A stretch of DNA of 42,484 nucleotides from CAYNYI01 sp964401455 (GCA_964401455.1 CAYNYI010000009.1:1-42484); one strand, 5' to 3'; shown: positions 18,371 to 25,919, counted from the stretch's first letter. Translations and numbers: made by a program. Notes: generated by a model not told the origin, from the sequence alone.

Positions 18371-18376
18371 TATATT
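18371..18376 (+). promoter_or_regulatory. Candidate -10 box for a leaderless sulfotransferase transcript
   Basis: TATATT ends seven bases before ATG 18384, followed by a T-rich stretch with no ribosome binding site. TTCTTA at 18348-18353 is a poor -35 candidate at a suitable distance. Confidence 0.3.
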
Positions 18377-18383
18377 TTTTTTC

Positions 18384-19205
18384 ATGTCTGATAATTTAAA
18401 AACATATCCTCCTCTTTTCATAGGCGGTGCCGGCCGTTCGGGTACTACACTGCTGCGGGTAATGATAGATTCGCATCCTGAAATAGCCTGTGGGCCAGAG
18501 ATTAAAATTTTTGGACAGACGGCTTCTCTATGGAAAATGGCTGTTAATTCTCAGGTTAAAAATATTCTTGGAGAATATGGGCTTTCTAAAGACGAAATTG
18601 ATGCAAATTTCCGGAATTTTTGTTTTTCTTTCATTGAGAAATTCAGGAAGTCAAAAGGCGCTTCCATGTGGGCTGAAAAAACCCCCACGAATATCAGTCA
18701 CCTCCCCTTTTTCATGGAAGTGTTTCCTGGATCACGTTTTATTCACATGATAAGGGACGGGCGTGATGTTGTGTCTTCTCTTATCAAACAGGAATGGACA
18801 ACATTGACTCCAAGTGGAAAATCTGAGAAAATATGGTATACCAAAGATATAGTACATGCTTCAATATACTGGAAGAAAGTTAATATTGATGCTATAAAAT
18901 TTATATCGGATAATCCTTCATATCAAAGCAGATATATGCGTGTTTTCTATGAGGACCTTGTGAATAACCCGGAAAAAATTCTTAATAATATATGTGATTT
19001 TCTCAATATTGATTTTTCTGAAGAAATGCTTAATTACCATGATCAGGAACACAGCTTCAATGCCCATGAATCCAGTACCGCTCAGGTAAGAAAGCCGCTA
19101 AATACCTCCTCTATAGGAAGGTGGAAGAAAGAAATGAGCCAAAAAGACAAGGAAGATTTCTACAGTACCGCCGGCGGTCTTCTGAAGCTTTTGAAATATG
19201 ATTAG
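18384..19205 (+). CDS. PAPS-dependent sulfotransferase family protein
   Basis: 273-residue soluble protein of the bacterial Sulfotransfer_3 type, expected to move sulfate from PAPS to a hydroxyl of a lipid, sugar or protein. Seen: the 5'-phosphosulfate loop FIGGAGRSGTTLLR (residues 12-25) and the 3'-phosphate-binding region HMIRDGRDVVSSLI (about 119-132). An RYMRVFYEDLVNNPE stretch, also typical, follows. No signal peptide. It is alone between envC and the convergent arfB (one base between the stops), so the acceptor cannot be inferred. Such genes are often accessory, but base use looks like its neighbours. Confidence 0.82.
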   Translation: MSDNLKTYPPLFIGGAGRSGTTLLRVMIDSHPEIACGPEIKIFGQTASLWKMAVNSQVKNILGEYGLSKDEIDANFRNFCFSFIEKFRKSKGASMWAEKTPTNISHLPFFMEVFPGSRFIHMIRDGRDVVSSLIKQEWTTLTPSGKSEKIWYTKDIVHASIYWKKVNIDAIKFISDNPSYQSRYMRVFYEDLVNNPEKILNNICDFLNIDFSEEMLNYHDQEHSFNAHESSTAQVRKPLNTSSIGRWKKEMSQKDKEDFYSTAGGLLKLLKYD

Positions 19206-19206
19206 C

Positions 19207-19596
19207 TTACTGTAACTTACGGTTTCGGAGCTTCTCAGACCTTTTTTTCTTCTCCCCGATTCTCTTTTCTACAGAAGACCTTGTAGGCCTGGTCCGCTTT
19301 CTTTTCTTTCTTTTTTTTGACGCTTTTTCAAGGAGACCCTGTAATCGTCTGAGGGAATCTTTTTTATTCATGTCCCGGCTTTTATATCTTGACGCATCTA
19401 TGATTATACGGCCGTTGGATATTCTTGAATCAGATATTGAATCAAGTCTGTTTTTTAAATAATCTGAAATTGTTCCGGATTCGCGGAAATTAAAACGAAG
19501 CTGTACAGCGGTTGAATTTCTGTTTACATGCTGGCCGCCAGGTCCGCCTGAAGAAGTGAATTTGAATTTAATTTCATTTTCCGGAATAATCGGCAT
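19207..19596 (-). CDS. arfB: Peptidyl-tRNA hydrolase ArfB (rescue of stalled ribosomes)
   Basis: Releases nascent chains from ribosomes stalled without a stop codon. 129 residues. The catalytic GGQ is at residues 20-22 in SSGGPGGQHVNRNSTAV. The protein lacks the codon-recognition domains of RF1/RF2 and ends in a long Lys/Arg-rich tail (from about residue 92) with RTRPTRSSVEKRI, the part that in ArfB enters the empty mRNA channel. It is last in a four-gene minus-strand operon, two bases after the phosphoglycerate mutase. Length and tail separate it from true release factors. Confidence 0.92.
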   Translation of the reverse strand: MPIIPENEIKFKFTSSGGPGGQHVNRNSTAVQLRFNFRESGTISDYLKNRLDSISDSRISNGRIIIDASRYKSRDMNKKDSLRRLQGLLEKASKKRKKRKRTRPTRSSVEKRIGEKKKRSEKLRNRKLQ

Positions 19597-19598
19597 TA

Positions 19599-21317
19599 TT
19601 AATTCCTGAGAAGACTTTTGCCTCTGAAAAACCCGGAGTATTTTGTAAAAACTTCCTCATCCAGAAGCAGATCCAGGAATGTGGGGGCCACATCGGAAAG
19701 ATTACCTTCCGGTCTTAACTCTTTAACACCTTTACCAAGGATAATAAATGGTACTTTATTGGCAGTGTGGAAGGTATTCGGTTCATCGTCATCCGTAATA
19801 AGTTCCTCAAGGTTTCCATGATCGGCCGTAATTATACAGAATCCTCCTTTCGCTACAGTATGTAAAGCTACGCGCTCAAGTGATTTGTCAACTTCTTCCA
19901 TCGCCAGAATGCCTGAACTAACATTCGCGGTATGCCCCACCATATCCGGGTTACAGAAATTCGCCAGAAAACAGCCAGCAGGTTCATCGTTTATTAATTC
20001 AATAAATTTCCCTGTAAGGTCCGGAAGTTCAATTTGAGGATAATTTTCATATGGCTGCAGCTTATATCCGCTTCCCCCTTTTTCACGGTCATAATTTATT
20101 ATATATTTCATGGTATCTTCGGGCAGAGGGACCGTGATTCGCTTCTCCCCTTTGAATATTTTATCTGTTTTGCCTCCGCTCAAAAGAGCTACCGCTTTTG
20201 CCTTGTCGACTCCCGATATTCGGAATTGTTTAAGACCCAGATCCGATAAAACCCTGCCGAGGCTCCATTTGTTGTCCGGCTCTCTTAAAATAACGGGACA
20301 TCCTATACCGGAATAATATTCCGCAAGCGCGCAGAAGTTTATTTTACTGTAATCACTGCAAACTCCGGAAGTTTCCCGCCTGAATATAAAATCAGGACCA
20401 TATGAAGTATCTTCCGAATCCCTCAGAATAGAAGATATTTCGTCCTCATGCATCAGAAACATTCTTGCTAGAAATTCCATACGGTCTTTCCTGAAGTTCC
20501 AGAAAATTACCGAGTCGTTTTCTTTCAGCCCCTTGTAGTCTCCCAATATTCTTACAGAGATGTATTGATCATTCAGGCCGCGGTCATAATCTTTTTTAAG
20601 TGCTGAAGTAAGATCTTTTTCTTTTTTACCTCTGCCTTCGGCAATGGCGCGATATGTTTCCTCGGTTTTATTCCATGAATGAGCCGCGCGGTTCATGGCG
20701 GTATCTCTTCCAACAACAGTTGCTATTGAAATCCGGCACTCTGTATCTTTTACGGTTTCCCCGATAAACTCCTCAAGGTCCTCCGCGAAGCTTGGAGCTG
20801 AATGAGGCGGAGTTCCTCTGCCGTCTGTTATAAAATGGATTTTAATATCCTTAACTTTTTTGTCCACAGCCCTTCTGATGAGAGAGTAGAGGTGTTTTAT
20901 ATGTGAATGCTCGCGGTTATTCGAGACAAGTCCGACAAAATGCAAAGAACCCTTTTTCAAGGCGGCTTTGTCTATTGCTTTGTCGGAAGCTTCATTAATT
21001 AGCCGCCTGCCTTTGACCATTTTTTCCAGAGCAAGCATTGGATGCTTATAATCCACTCCGCTTATTACCTCATGCCCAACAGCCGTGCTTCCTTTTGCTC
21101 CTTCAGGCATGCCGACGGCCGGGCCGACAGCAGTTATTTCTGTGTAAAAAGGAACGCCGGCTTTTTCCTTATAATTATCTCTAAGACATTTTTTACCTTT
21201 CCCTTTAAGGAAGTCTAAAAATGGGGTCTCGGCGAGTTCTACACAATTATATCTACGGTCTTTTCTGATGCCGCATCCGTCAAGAATAATAAGAACTCCA
21301 GGTGTATTAAAGGCCAC
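19599..21317 (-). CDS. gpmI: Divergent cofactor-independent phosphoglycerate mutase
   Basis: Alkaline-phosphatase-superfamily protein of 572 residues, longer than usual bacterial iPGM (about 510). Metal-site motifs are kept: LIILDGCG at residues 9-16, PDMVGHT, TADHGN and FHTANKVPF. Substrate-side landmarks include EHSHIKHL and FWNFRKDR. The nucleophile motif, normally GNSEVGH, is GSTAVGH with Thr78 at the Ser position, and the DGRDTPP motif reads DGRGTPP, losing an Asp. The start is GTG 21317 with GAGGAG overlapping the stop of the kinase-like gene. It may be a functional mutase with a Thr nucleophile or an enzyme of altered activity. The family is sure; the exact reaction is not. Confidence 0.75.
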   Translation of the reverse strand: MAFNTPGVLIILDGCGIRKDRRYNCVELAETPFLDFLKGKGKKCLRDNYKEKAGVPFYTEITAVGPAVGMPEGAKGSTAVGHEVISGVDYKHPMLALEKMVKGRRLINEASDKAIDKAALKKGSLHFVGLVSNNREHSHIKHLYSLIRRAVDKKVKDIKIHFITDGRGTPPHSAPSFAEDLEEFIGETVKDTECRISIATVVGRDTAMNRAAHSWNKTEETYRAIAEGRGKKEKDLTSALKKDYDRGLNDQYISVRILGDYKGLKENDSVIFWNFRKDRMEFLARMFLMHEDEISSILRDSEDTSYGPDFIFRRETSGVCSDYSKINFCALAEYYSGIGCPVILREPDNKWSLGRVLSDLGLKQFRISGVDKAKAVALLSGGKTDKIFKGEKRITVPLPEDTMKYIINYDREKGGSGYKLQPYENYPQIELPDLTGKFIELINDEPAGCFLANFCNPDMVGHTANVSSGILAMEEVDKSLERVALHTVAKGGFCIITADHGNLEELITDDDEPNTFHTANKVPFIILGKGVKELRPEGNLSDVAPTFLDLLLDEEVFTKYSGFFRGKSLLRN

Positions 21318-21320
21318 GGG

Positions 21321-22436
21321 CTACTCCTCGTATTTATCGATAATATATTCTACTATCCGGTTACAGGTCTCATGCGAATTTTCATTTTTAAATACAGGAA
21401 GTTTTTTTTGGCGTGCGTCATCAAGCAGAAGGTCCTGTATTTTTAGGATATTGTCAATATTTTCTATATATTTTCCGGCAAGCCGTTCGGGCGCTTCGGA
21501 TTGCCTGAAATAAAACCTTTTGCGAAGTTCCTCCCGGTTACTGATTGAAAGCGTCAGAATAAAAGCGTTTATATCATATGATTTTATTATTTCGGATATT
21601 TCACCGGGAATAAGGTGAACTCCTTCAATAATCATGCTGATATTCTCTACAACGCATCTGCCGATTAAATTGTCCACGGACCTCATGACATTTTCCGCCT
21701 GGTTTCTGAAAGATTTAAGGAGAGGTTTACCGTTATAGGAGCTTTTATGAAGATAAGGGTTTTCTGATTCATCGATAACGCTTCGGAGTATCTGCCTTAT
21801 GCTGTCGGTAGAGATAAGCCGTTTTATATCCAGTCTGTAGGCCAGTTCAGAGGCAATAGTTGATTTTCCGGTTCCCGTTGCACCGGCTGTCAAAATTATA
21901 AGGGGTTTGGCGGGACGCCTTATTGAATGAAGACTTATGTACCTGTCAGCTGTTTCCTCTCCGAGATTTTTGGTTAGAGTGCGGTGAACTTCTTTCTGGA
22001 GTTCTTTGCGTTTTATTATTGAGCTGCCTCTGGAAAGAAAGGTAAATTCCACTTCAGCTGCTATACCGAATGCCGCATAGTGATCTACACCCGCTGCTAC
22101 TATTGATTTCGCAAGCTTGCTCCTGATAAAAGGGATTTCAGTGTCTCTGAATTTAACATAAAGAACAGGATGGTAGTCTCTTATATACCTCCTGCTGTAA
22201 GATTCCGCCGCGTTATAACCGTACTTCTCCCGGATTTTTTGTTCGACAATGTTTTCCAGAACACTGCTTTCTATAACAGAATTGTCCTCATATACTGTTT
22301 TCAGCCGGGCTTTAATTTCGCGAGAGATATTCACGGCTTCTCTAAGAGGGATACCGAGTTTAACAAGCGAATTAGCGAGAATTCCGCCGGAAAAAGGAAA
22401 TATCCAATCCGCGCTGCCTTTTATCCTGAAACTCAT
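21321..22436 (-). CDS. 2-phosphoglycerate-kinase-like protein with tandem ATP-cone domains
   Basis: Resembles archaeal 2-phosphoglycerate kinase, which makes 2,3-bisphosphoglycerate from 2-phosphoglycerate. The start chosen is ATG 22436 (SD GGAAGG, one base after the preceding stop); ATG 22451 would overlap the upstream gene. Numbered from there, two ATP-cone-like segments occupy about residues 5-90 (FPFSGGILANSLVKLG) and 100-175 (IPFIRSKLAKSIVAAG). A P-loop kinase domain follows with GATGTGKST at 185-193 and ISTDSIRQILR after it. It sits between a CBS-domain gene and a phosphoglycerate mutase in one operon, which suits phosphoglycerate metabolism. The actual substrate is inferred. Confidence 0.7.
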   Translation of the reverse strand: MSFRIKGSADWIFPFSGGILANSLVKLGIPLREAVNISREIKARLKTVYEDNSVIESSVLENIVEQKIREKYGYNAAESYSRRYIRDYHPVLYVKFRDTEIPFIRSKLAKSIVAAGVDHYAAFGIAAEVEFTFLSRGSSIIKRKELQKEVHRTLTKNLGEETADRYISLHSIRRPAKPLIILTAGATGTGKSTIASELAYRLDIKRLISTDSIRQILRSVIDESENPYLHKSSYNGKPLLKSFRNQAENVMRSVDNLIGRCVVENISMIIEGVHLIPGEISEIIKSYDINAFILTLSISNREELRKRFYFRQSEAPERLAGKYIENIDNILKIQDLLLDDARQKKLPVFKNENSHETCNRIVEYIIDKYEE

Positions 22437-22437
22437 A

Positions 22438-22848
22438 TTAGCCTTCCACAAAAAGTCGACAGGCGTCAGTTGAAGTGATTATGCCCTTTAGTTTACCGGA
22501 TTCGGTTACCGGGAGACGGTGTATGTGTTTTTCGACCATTATTCTAAAGGCCTCTCTGATGTCCGTTTCCTCAGAGACGGTTATGACATTTTTAGTCATT
22601 ATACCTTCAACCCAATTCGAATCTCCGTGATGTTCAGCGTCTTCACTCAGGCTCACAAATACCTTAATCAGGTATTCCGCCGCTTTCATCACATCAATAC
22701 CGGAGACGATTCCAACAAGCTCTTTGTTTTCGTTGACAACCGGAGCACCGGAAATCCGTTTCTCCATCAGAAGTCTTATCAGCTTTTTTACCGGCATTTC
22801 CGGAGGCACCGTAATTATATCGGTGCGCATTATTTCTTTTACTAACAT
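22438..22848 (-). CDS. Stand-alone CBS-domain pair protein
   Basis: 136 residues consisting of two CBS motifs and nothing else: residues 1-60 (IMRTDIITVPPEMPV, then GAPVVNENKELVGIVSGIDV) and about 78-136 (IMTKNVITVSEETDI, then HRLPVTESGKLKGIIT). CBS pairs bind adenine nucleotides or related ligands and usually regulate partners. Start ATG 22848 follows AAGGAAGGG. It is first in the operon, with the kinase-like gene starting one base after its stop. An energy- or nucleotide-sensing role over the two phosphoglycerate enzymes downstream is plausible but inferred only from position. Confidence 0.8.
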   Translation of the reverse strand: MLVKEIMRTDIITVPPEMPVKKLIRLLMEKRISGAPVVNENKELVGIVSGIDVMKAAEYLIKVFVSLSEDAEHHGDSNWVEGIMTKNVITVSEETDIREAFRIMVEKHIHRLPVTESGKLKGIITSTDACRLFVEG

Positions 22849-22953
22849 ATAGCACCCTTCCTTAAAAAATTTACTACCTTAATAAACTTCAATTTTCATT
22901 AGGCATTTGGCAAGAAAAATTTCATTTTGCCTGTTAATAAGGATTTATATTAG

Positions 22954-22959
22954 TTTATA
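22954..22959 (+). promoter_or_regulatory. Candidate -10 box for a leaderless transcript of the HExxH gene
   Basis: TTTATA ends five bases before ATG 22965, overlapping an alternative TATACA. There is no Shine-Dalgarno, and the -35 is unclear. Listed because the arrangement repeats elsewhere in the window. Confidence 0.25.
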
Positions 22960-22964
22960 CACCT

Positions 22965-23774
22965 ATGAATACAGACAGATTAAAATCAATACTCAGGAGC
23001 GTAGCTCCCGATACTCCGGAATTTACCGTTATATTTACCGGAAAAAAATCAAAAAAAGTGGATGGCCTGTATAATATCGGAGCCATGGAAATCATTATTC
23101 ATAACCATAATGATTTCAACAATTCCGAGAACGGTATAATTTATACCGGTATTCATGAGCTTGCTCACCATATACAATGTACCGAAACCGAATTGCCGCC
23201 ATCTCCCCGGTCTCATAATTCACGGTTCTATACGATATTCAACAATTTACTTTGTAAAGCGGAGGAAATGGGTTTTTATTCTCCTCCTTTTAAAAACTCT
23301 GAATTCGAGGAGCTTACGGCAAGAATTAAAACTCACTTTCTTGAAAAAAGCGGCGATCTGATGCGTGAATTCGGAAGAACGCTTATTGAAGCTAAAAATT
23401 TATGTGCTAAACACGGCGCCTCCTTCGAGGACTACATAAACAGAATTTTAAATCTTCCGAGAAATTCGGTGCCGGGTTATATAAAGTCTTACAGCATGAA
23501 TGTGAACACACGGCTCGGGCATGACAATATGAAAATAGTATCATCGATAGAAGATGAGCTAAAAAGAAAAGAAGCCGAAAAGGAACTCCTGAGCGGGAAT
23601 AATGTAGATGCGGTAAAATCGAAGTATAAAATGAAACCGCCCGAGAAAGACCCGGTCAAGGAACTGGAAAATGAGAAAAGAAGGATAGAAAGAGCTATAA
23701 TGAGAATGCAGGATAACCTGCTGAAAATTCAGTCTAAGTTAGATGAAGTCAAAAAATCGGCCACTATCTCCTGA
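22965..23774 (+). CDS. SprT-like/minigluzincin-type HExxH protein with C-terminal coiled coil
   Basis: No named family assigned. Residues 62-71 (GIHELAHHIQ) hold an HExxH zinc motif (His64, Glu65, His68), followed by SHNSRFYTIFN with His84, the HExxH-x15-H spacing seen in SprT-like or YgjP-like zinc proteins. Both kinds act as small cytoplasmic metalloproteases or related enzymes. No signal peptide. The C-terminal 45 residues are strongly charged and coiled-coil-like. The gene overlaps the DUF523 gene by 32 bases, which overlaps an rRNA methyltransferase, forming a three-gene unit. No ribosome binding site precedes the ATG. Metal binding is likely; proteolysis is unproven. Confidence 0.65.
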   Translation: MNTDRLKSILRSVAPDTPEFTVIFTGKKSKKVDGLYNIGAMEIIIHNHNDFNNSENGIIYTGIHELAHHIQCTETELPPSPRSHNSRFYTIFNNLLCKAEEMGFYSPPFKNSEFEELTARIKTHFLEKSGDLMREFGRTLIEAKNLCAKHGASFEDYINRILNLPRNSVPGYIKSYSMNVNTRLGHDNMKIVSSIEDELKRKEAEKELLSGNNVDAVKSKYKMKPPEKDPVKELENEKRRIERAIMRMQDNLLKIQSKLDEVKKSATIS

Positions 23775-24225
23775 TAAATCGCTGTTCGTCAGCCCCTGTC
23801 TGATGGGAGTAAAATGCAGATACAATTCTGCGTCTAAAAAGTCCTCTGCTGTACTTGATTTCACTAAAGACTGCCGGACTTTTTCAGTATGCCCGGAAAC
23901 AGACAGCGGACTTACTGTTCCCCGCCCTCCCTCCGAAATACAAGGCGGAGATGGATATAATGTAATTAACGGGAAAAGCCGTATTACCGATGACACCGGA
24001 AAAGACCTGACGGAATACTTTATTCGGGGAGCGCGCAAAGCCCTTGATATTTGCCTTTTGAACGGGGTTACGACCGCTATACTTAAAGACAAATCCGCGG
24101 CATGTGGTGTTAATGTTGTTTATGACGGTACTTTCAGCGGAAAACTTGTTGAAGGATGCGGGGTATTAACTGCACTTTTGAGAAAACACGGAATCAATAT
24201 TATATGCGGGGACACTCTTGAATAA
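23743..24225 (+). CDS. DUF523/TudS-type thiouracil desulfurase
   Basis: 160 residues of the DUF523 family. A characterised member, TudS, uses a [4Fe-4S] cluster to remove sulfur from thiouracil. Seen: FVSPCLMGVKCRYNS near residues 15-29, the second conserved block SVCPETDSGL near 48-57, GARKALDICLLNGVTTAILKD (read as two halves either side of ICLLNG), and the third block SAACGV. Cys19, Cys50 and the Cys of AACG are the likely cluster ligands. Start ATG 23743 lies within the end of the HExxH gene; a later start is hard to justify because the domain begins at residue 13. The next gene overlaps by eight bases. Confidence 0.78.
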   Translation: MKSKNRPLSPDKSLFVSPCLMGVKCRYNSASKKSSAVLDFTKDCRTFSVCPETDSGLTVPRPPSEIQGGDGYNVINGKSRITDDTGKDLTEYFIRGARKALDICLLNGVTTAILKDKSAACGVNVVYDGTFSGKLVEGCGVLTALLRKHGINIICGDTLE

Positions 24226-24955
24226 AAAAGAAATCCTTTCTCTCCGTTATAAAAAATACAGAAAAAAATACGGGCTTTTTCTTCTTGAAGGAGATAAGTT
24301 TATAAGAGATGCGATCCGTAAAGGTTTTAAACCTTTGGTATTGATCAGCATAAATTCTGATACACAATTCAGGGACGCCGCTGATGGGTTTCATCTTTTC
24401 AATAAAAAAGATTTTTCTCTTTTGTCTTCTACAATCACCCCTCAGAAGAATATTGCCGTTTTTAAAATTCCAGACCCGGCTCAGACGAATAAAATAGACA
24501 AAAGCCCCTTGAATCTTTATCTTGACGGGATTTCTGATCCCGGCAATCTTGGAACTATACTAAGAAGCGCAGCTGCTTTTAACACAGGAGCGGTTTATAT
24601 AGGTAAGGAATGTGCCGAGGTTTATTCTCCGAAAACTGTAAGATCTTCTGCGGGAGCCTTGCTTGATATTAACATAATACCCGGAAGCCCGGAAACTGTT
24701 CTGGAAGCGAGTAAAAAGGGTCGATCTGTTTTGGCTGCGTCGGCTACCGGGAAAATAACGCTGAATGAAGACCTGCGTAAGGATATAAAAAGACTTATAA
24801 TTATCGGAAGTGAAGGAAAGGGCGTGACAAAGGCGCTTACTGATTTATCAGACGGGGAAATTAAAATACCCCATGAGAAAAACACAGAATCACTGAATGC
24901 GGCTGCCGCGGCTTCGGTTATAATGGCGCATTATTATTTTAACGGCCTGTCCTGA
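24218..24955 (+). CDS. SpoU/TrmH-family RNA 2'-O-methyltransferase
   Basis: 245-residue SPOUT-fold methyltransferase, probably modifying rRNA with S-adenosylmethionine. Seen: an N-terminal substrate-binding region (RKKYGLFLLEGDKFI) and then the three SpoU motifs, DGISDPGNLGTILRSAAAF, IIGSEGKGV and IPHEKNTESLNAAAAASV. The start is TTG at 24218, overlapping the DUF523 stop by eight bases, with GGGGA six bases upstream. It is closer to the TsnR/RlmB type than to TrmL (which lacks the N-terminal domain). The exact target nucleotide cannot be told. Confidence 0.85.
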   Translation: MNKKEILSLRYKKYRKKYGLFLLEGDKFIRDAIRKGFKPLVLISINSDTQFRDAADGFHLFNKKDFSLLSSTITPQKNIAVFKIPDPAQTNKIDKSPLNLYLDGISDPGNLGTILRSAAAFNTGAVYIGKECAEVYSPKTVRSSAGALLDINIIPGSPETVLEASKKGRSVLAASATGKITLNEDLRKDIKRLIIIGSEGKGVTKALTDLSDGEIKIPHEKNTESLNAAAAASVIMAHYYFNGLS

Positions 24956-24963
24956 ATAAGGTG

Positions 24964-25107
24964 TTATGCGCATTCAATATTTTCGCCAACATTTTTTGCT
25001 TTCATTTCTTTCTCTATTGATTCGGGCGCTACACCGAAATCCAAAGCTCTGCGCGCGTAAAGATAATTGAAATTTATGACTGCCGCAAAAACAAAAAGCG
25101 TGTCCAT
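24964..25107 (-). CDS. Possible 47-residue small protein, overlapping a terminator
   Basis: A short open frame, ATG 25107 to TAA 24964, with a hydrophobic N-terminus (DTLFVFAAVINFNYLY), then a charged amphipathic part (VAPESIEKEMKAKNVGENIE). A GTG four codons upstream is an alternative start. The composition looks protein-like, and it lies 45 bases after a same-strand gene. Against it: no clear ribosome binding site, and its first codons lie on a strong hairpin plus T tract. It may be a remnant or chance. Confidence 0.25.
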   Translation of the reverse strand: MDTLFVFAAVINFNYLYARRALDFGVAPESIEKEMKAKNVGENIECA

Positions 25108-25124
25108 CTTAATGAACACGCTTT
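25087..25124 (-). terminator. Intrinsic terminator after the coiled-coil gene
   Basis: Read on the minus strand, AAAGCGTGT (25124-25116) pairs with ACACGCTTT (25103-25095) around a 12-base loop. A T-rich run (TTGTTTTT) follows to 25087. The hairpin starts 29 bases after the stop of the 96-residue coiled-coil gene, so it most likely ends the hflK-to-coiled-coil transcript. Confidence 0.7.
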
Positions 25125-25152
25125 ATTTCCGGGCATGAAGTAATAACCGGTT

Positions 25153-25443
25153 TTATTTCTTTAGCTTTTCATTTGCCTTGTTGAAAGAATTTTTAAGGTT
25201 ATTCATAGCTTTTTCCACGCCTGTTTTCATGGTTTCCCAGGCTTCATCACCTGATTTTTTCAGTTCGCTGAAACGATGAGACAGCTGTTCTCTTCTTTTT
25301 TTCAGATCCTCCATGGTTTCCTTGTAATCAACTTCTGCCTCGGCATTAGACTCTTCATAGAATTTTTTTAGAGATTCTATTTTCCGGTCAATTTCTCCGA
25401 GCTGTTCTTCAATTTTACCTGAATATTTTTCTTTGAGACCCAT
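25153..25443 (-). CDS. Small coiled-coil protein of unknown function
   Basis: 96 residues, almost entirely charged helix with heptad-like hydrophobic spacing (EEQLGEIDRKIESLKKFYEE, then LKKRREQLSHRFSELKKSG). No signal peptide or membrane helix. It resembles short apolipoprotein- or stress-type coiled-coil proteins often found beside redox genes, but I cannot name a family. Start ATG 25443 has AGGAG. It follows the superoxide reductase gene by 15 bases on the same strand, so co-expression under oxidative stress is plausible. Confidence 0.65.
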   Translation of the reverse strand: MGLKEKYSGKIEEQLGEIDRKIESLKKFYEESNAEAEVDYKETMEDLKKRREQLSHRFSELKKSGDEAWETMKTGVEKAMNNLKNSFNKANEKLKK

Positions 25444-25458
25444 AATTAAACTCCTTTT

Positions 25459-25887
25459 TTAAAGTGACTGCTCTTTCATCCAGTAGCCGTGTACATTGCA
25501 GTTCTCAACAATAGAAACTTTTGTACCCTCGGTTTTTAAATGAAAACAGCCGGCAGCATATACAGCCGGAGACAAGCTAACTCTTTCTACGTACTTGTCA
25601 TCAACATAGCAGTCTATGAAAGTAATATGATGCTTCTCCTCCATAGGATGGACTACTTCACCTATCCGGACGATTACATCAACACATCCGACATCAGGTA
25701 CAAGCCCGCATTCTTTATTGACTGTAACCGCAGGCACGTGTTTGGCTGAGGCTTCAGGGCTGTTTTCTTCGGATTCTTTGAATACATTGTCGTTCTGAGT
25801 AAACTTTGAAGCAAAACATACCGGGCATTTTTCGGGTTGAGAATTAAATTCGATGTGTCCGCAAACGTTGCAGATAAAAATGGACAT
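25459..25887 (-). CDS. Superoxide reductase with N-terminal rubredoxin-like knuckle
   Basis: Reduces superoxide to peroxide without making oxygen, a defence typical of anaerobes. Residues 6-24 carry C-x2-C-x11-C-x2-C (Cys6, 9, 21, 24), like the small rubredoxin-type knuckle of rubrerythrin. From about residue 48 a desulfoferrodoxin/neelaredoxin domain follows. Its iron ligands are visible: His50 (in KHVP), His80 and His86 (HPMEEKH), Cys130 and His133 (CNVHG). Lys49 is the catalytic Lys equivalent; the preceding Glu of classical enzymes is Ala. The N-terminal knuckle replaces the desulforedoxin domain of classical desulfoferrodoxin. Confidence 0.88.
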   Translation of the reverse strand: MSIFICNVCGHIEFNSQPEKCPVCFASKFTQNDNVFKESEENSPEASAKHVPAVTVNKECGLVPDVGCVDVIVRIGEVVHPMEEKHHITFIDCYVDDKYVERVSLSPAVYAAGCFHLKTEGTKVSIVENCNVHGYWMKEQSL

Positions 25888-25919
25888 AATAGTCTCCTTT
25901 TAATTTTATGTTAATAAAT

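Noticed and set aside
22437..22451. ATG 22451 as start of the kinase-like gene
   Set aside because: It overlaps the CBS gene end; ATG 22436 sits one base after the CBS stop with GGAAGG at the right distance.
24961..25080. Plus-strand terminator for the SpoU gene in the 24956-25087 interval
   Set aside because: The only strong hairpin (25095-25124) has its T tract on the minus-strand side; on the plus strand it is followed by ATTTCCGGG.
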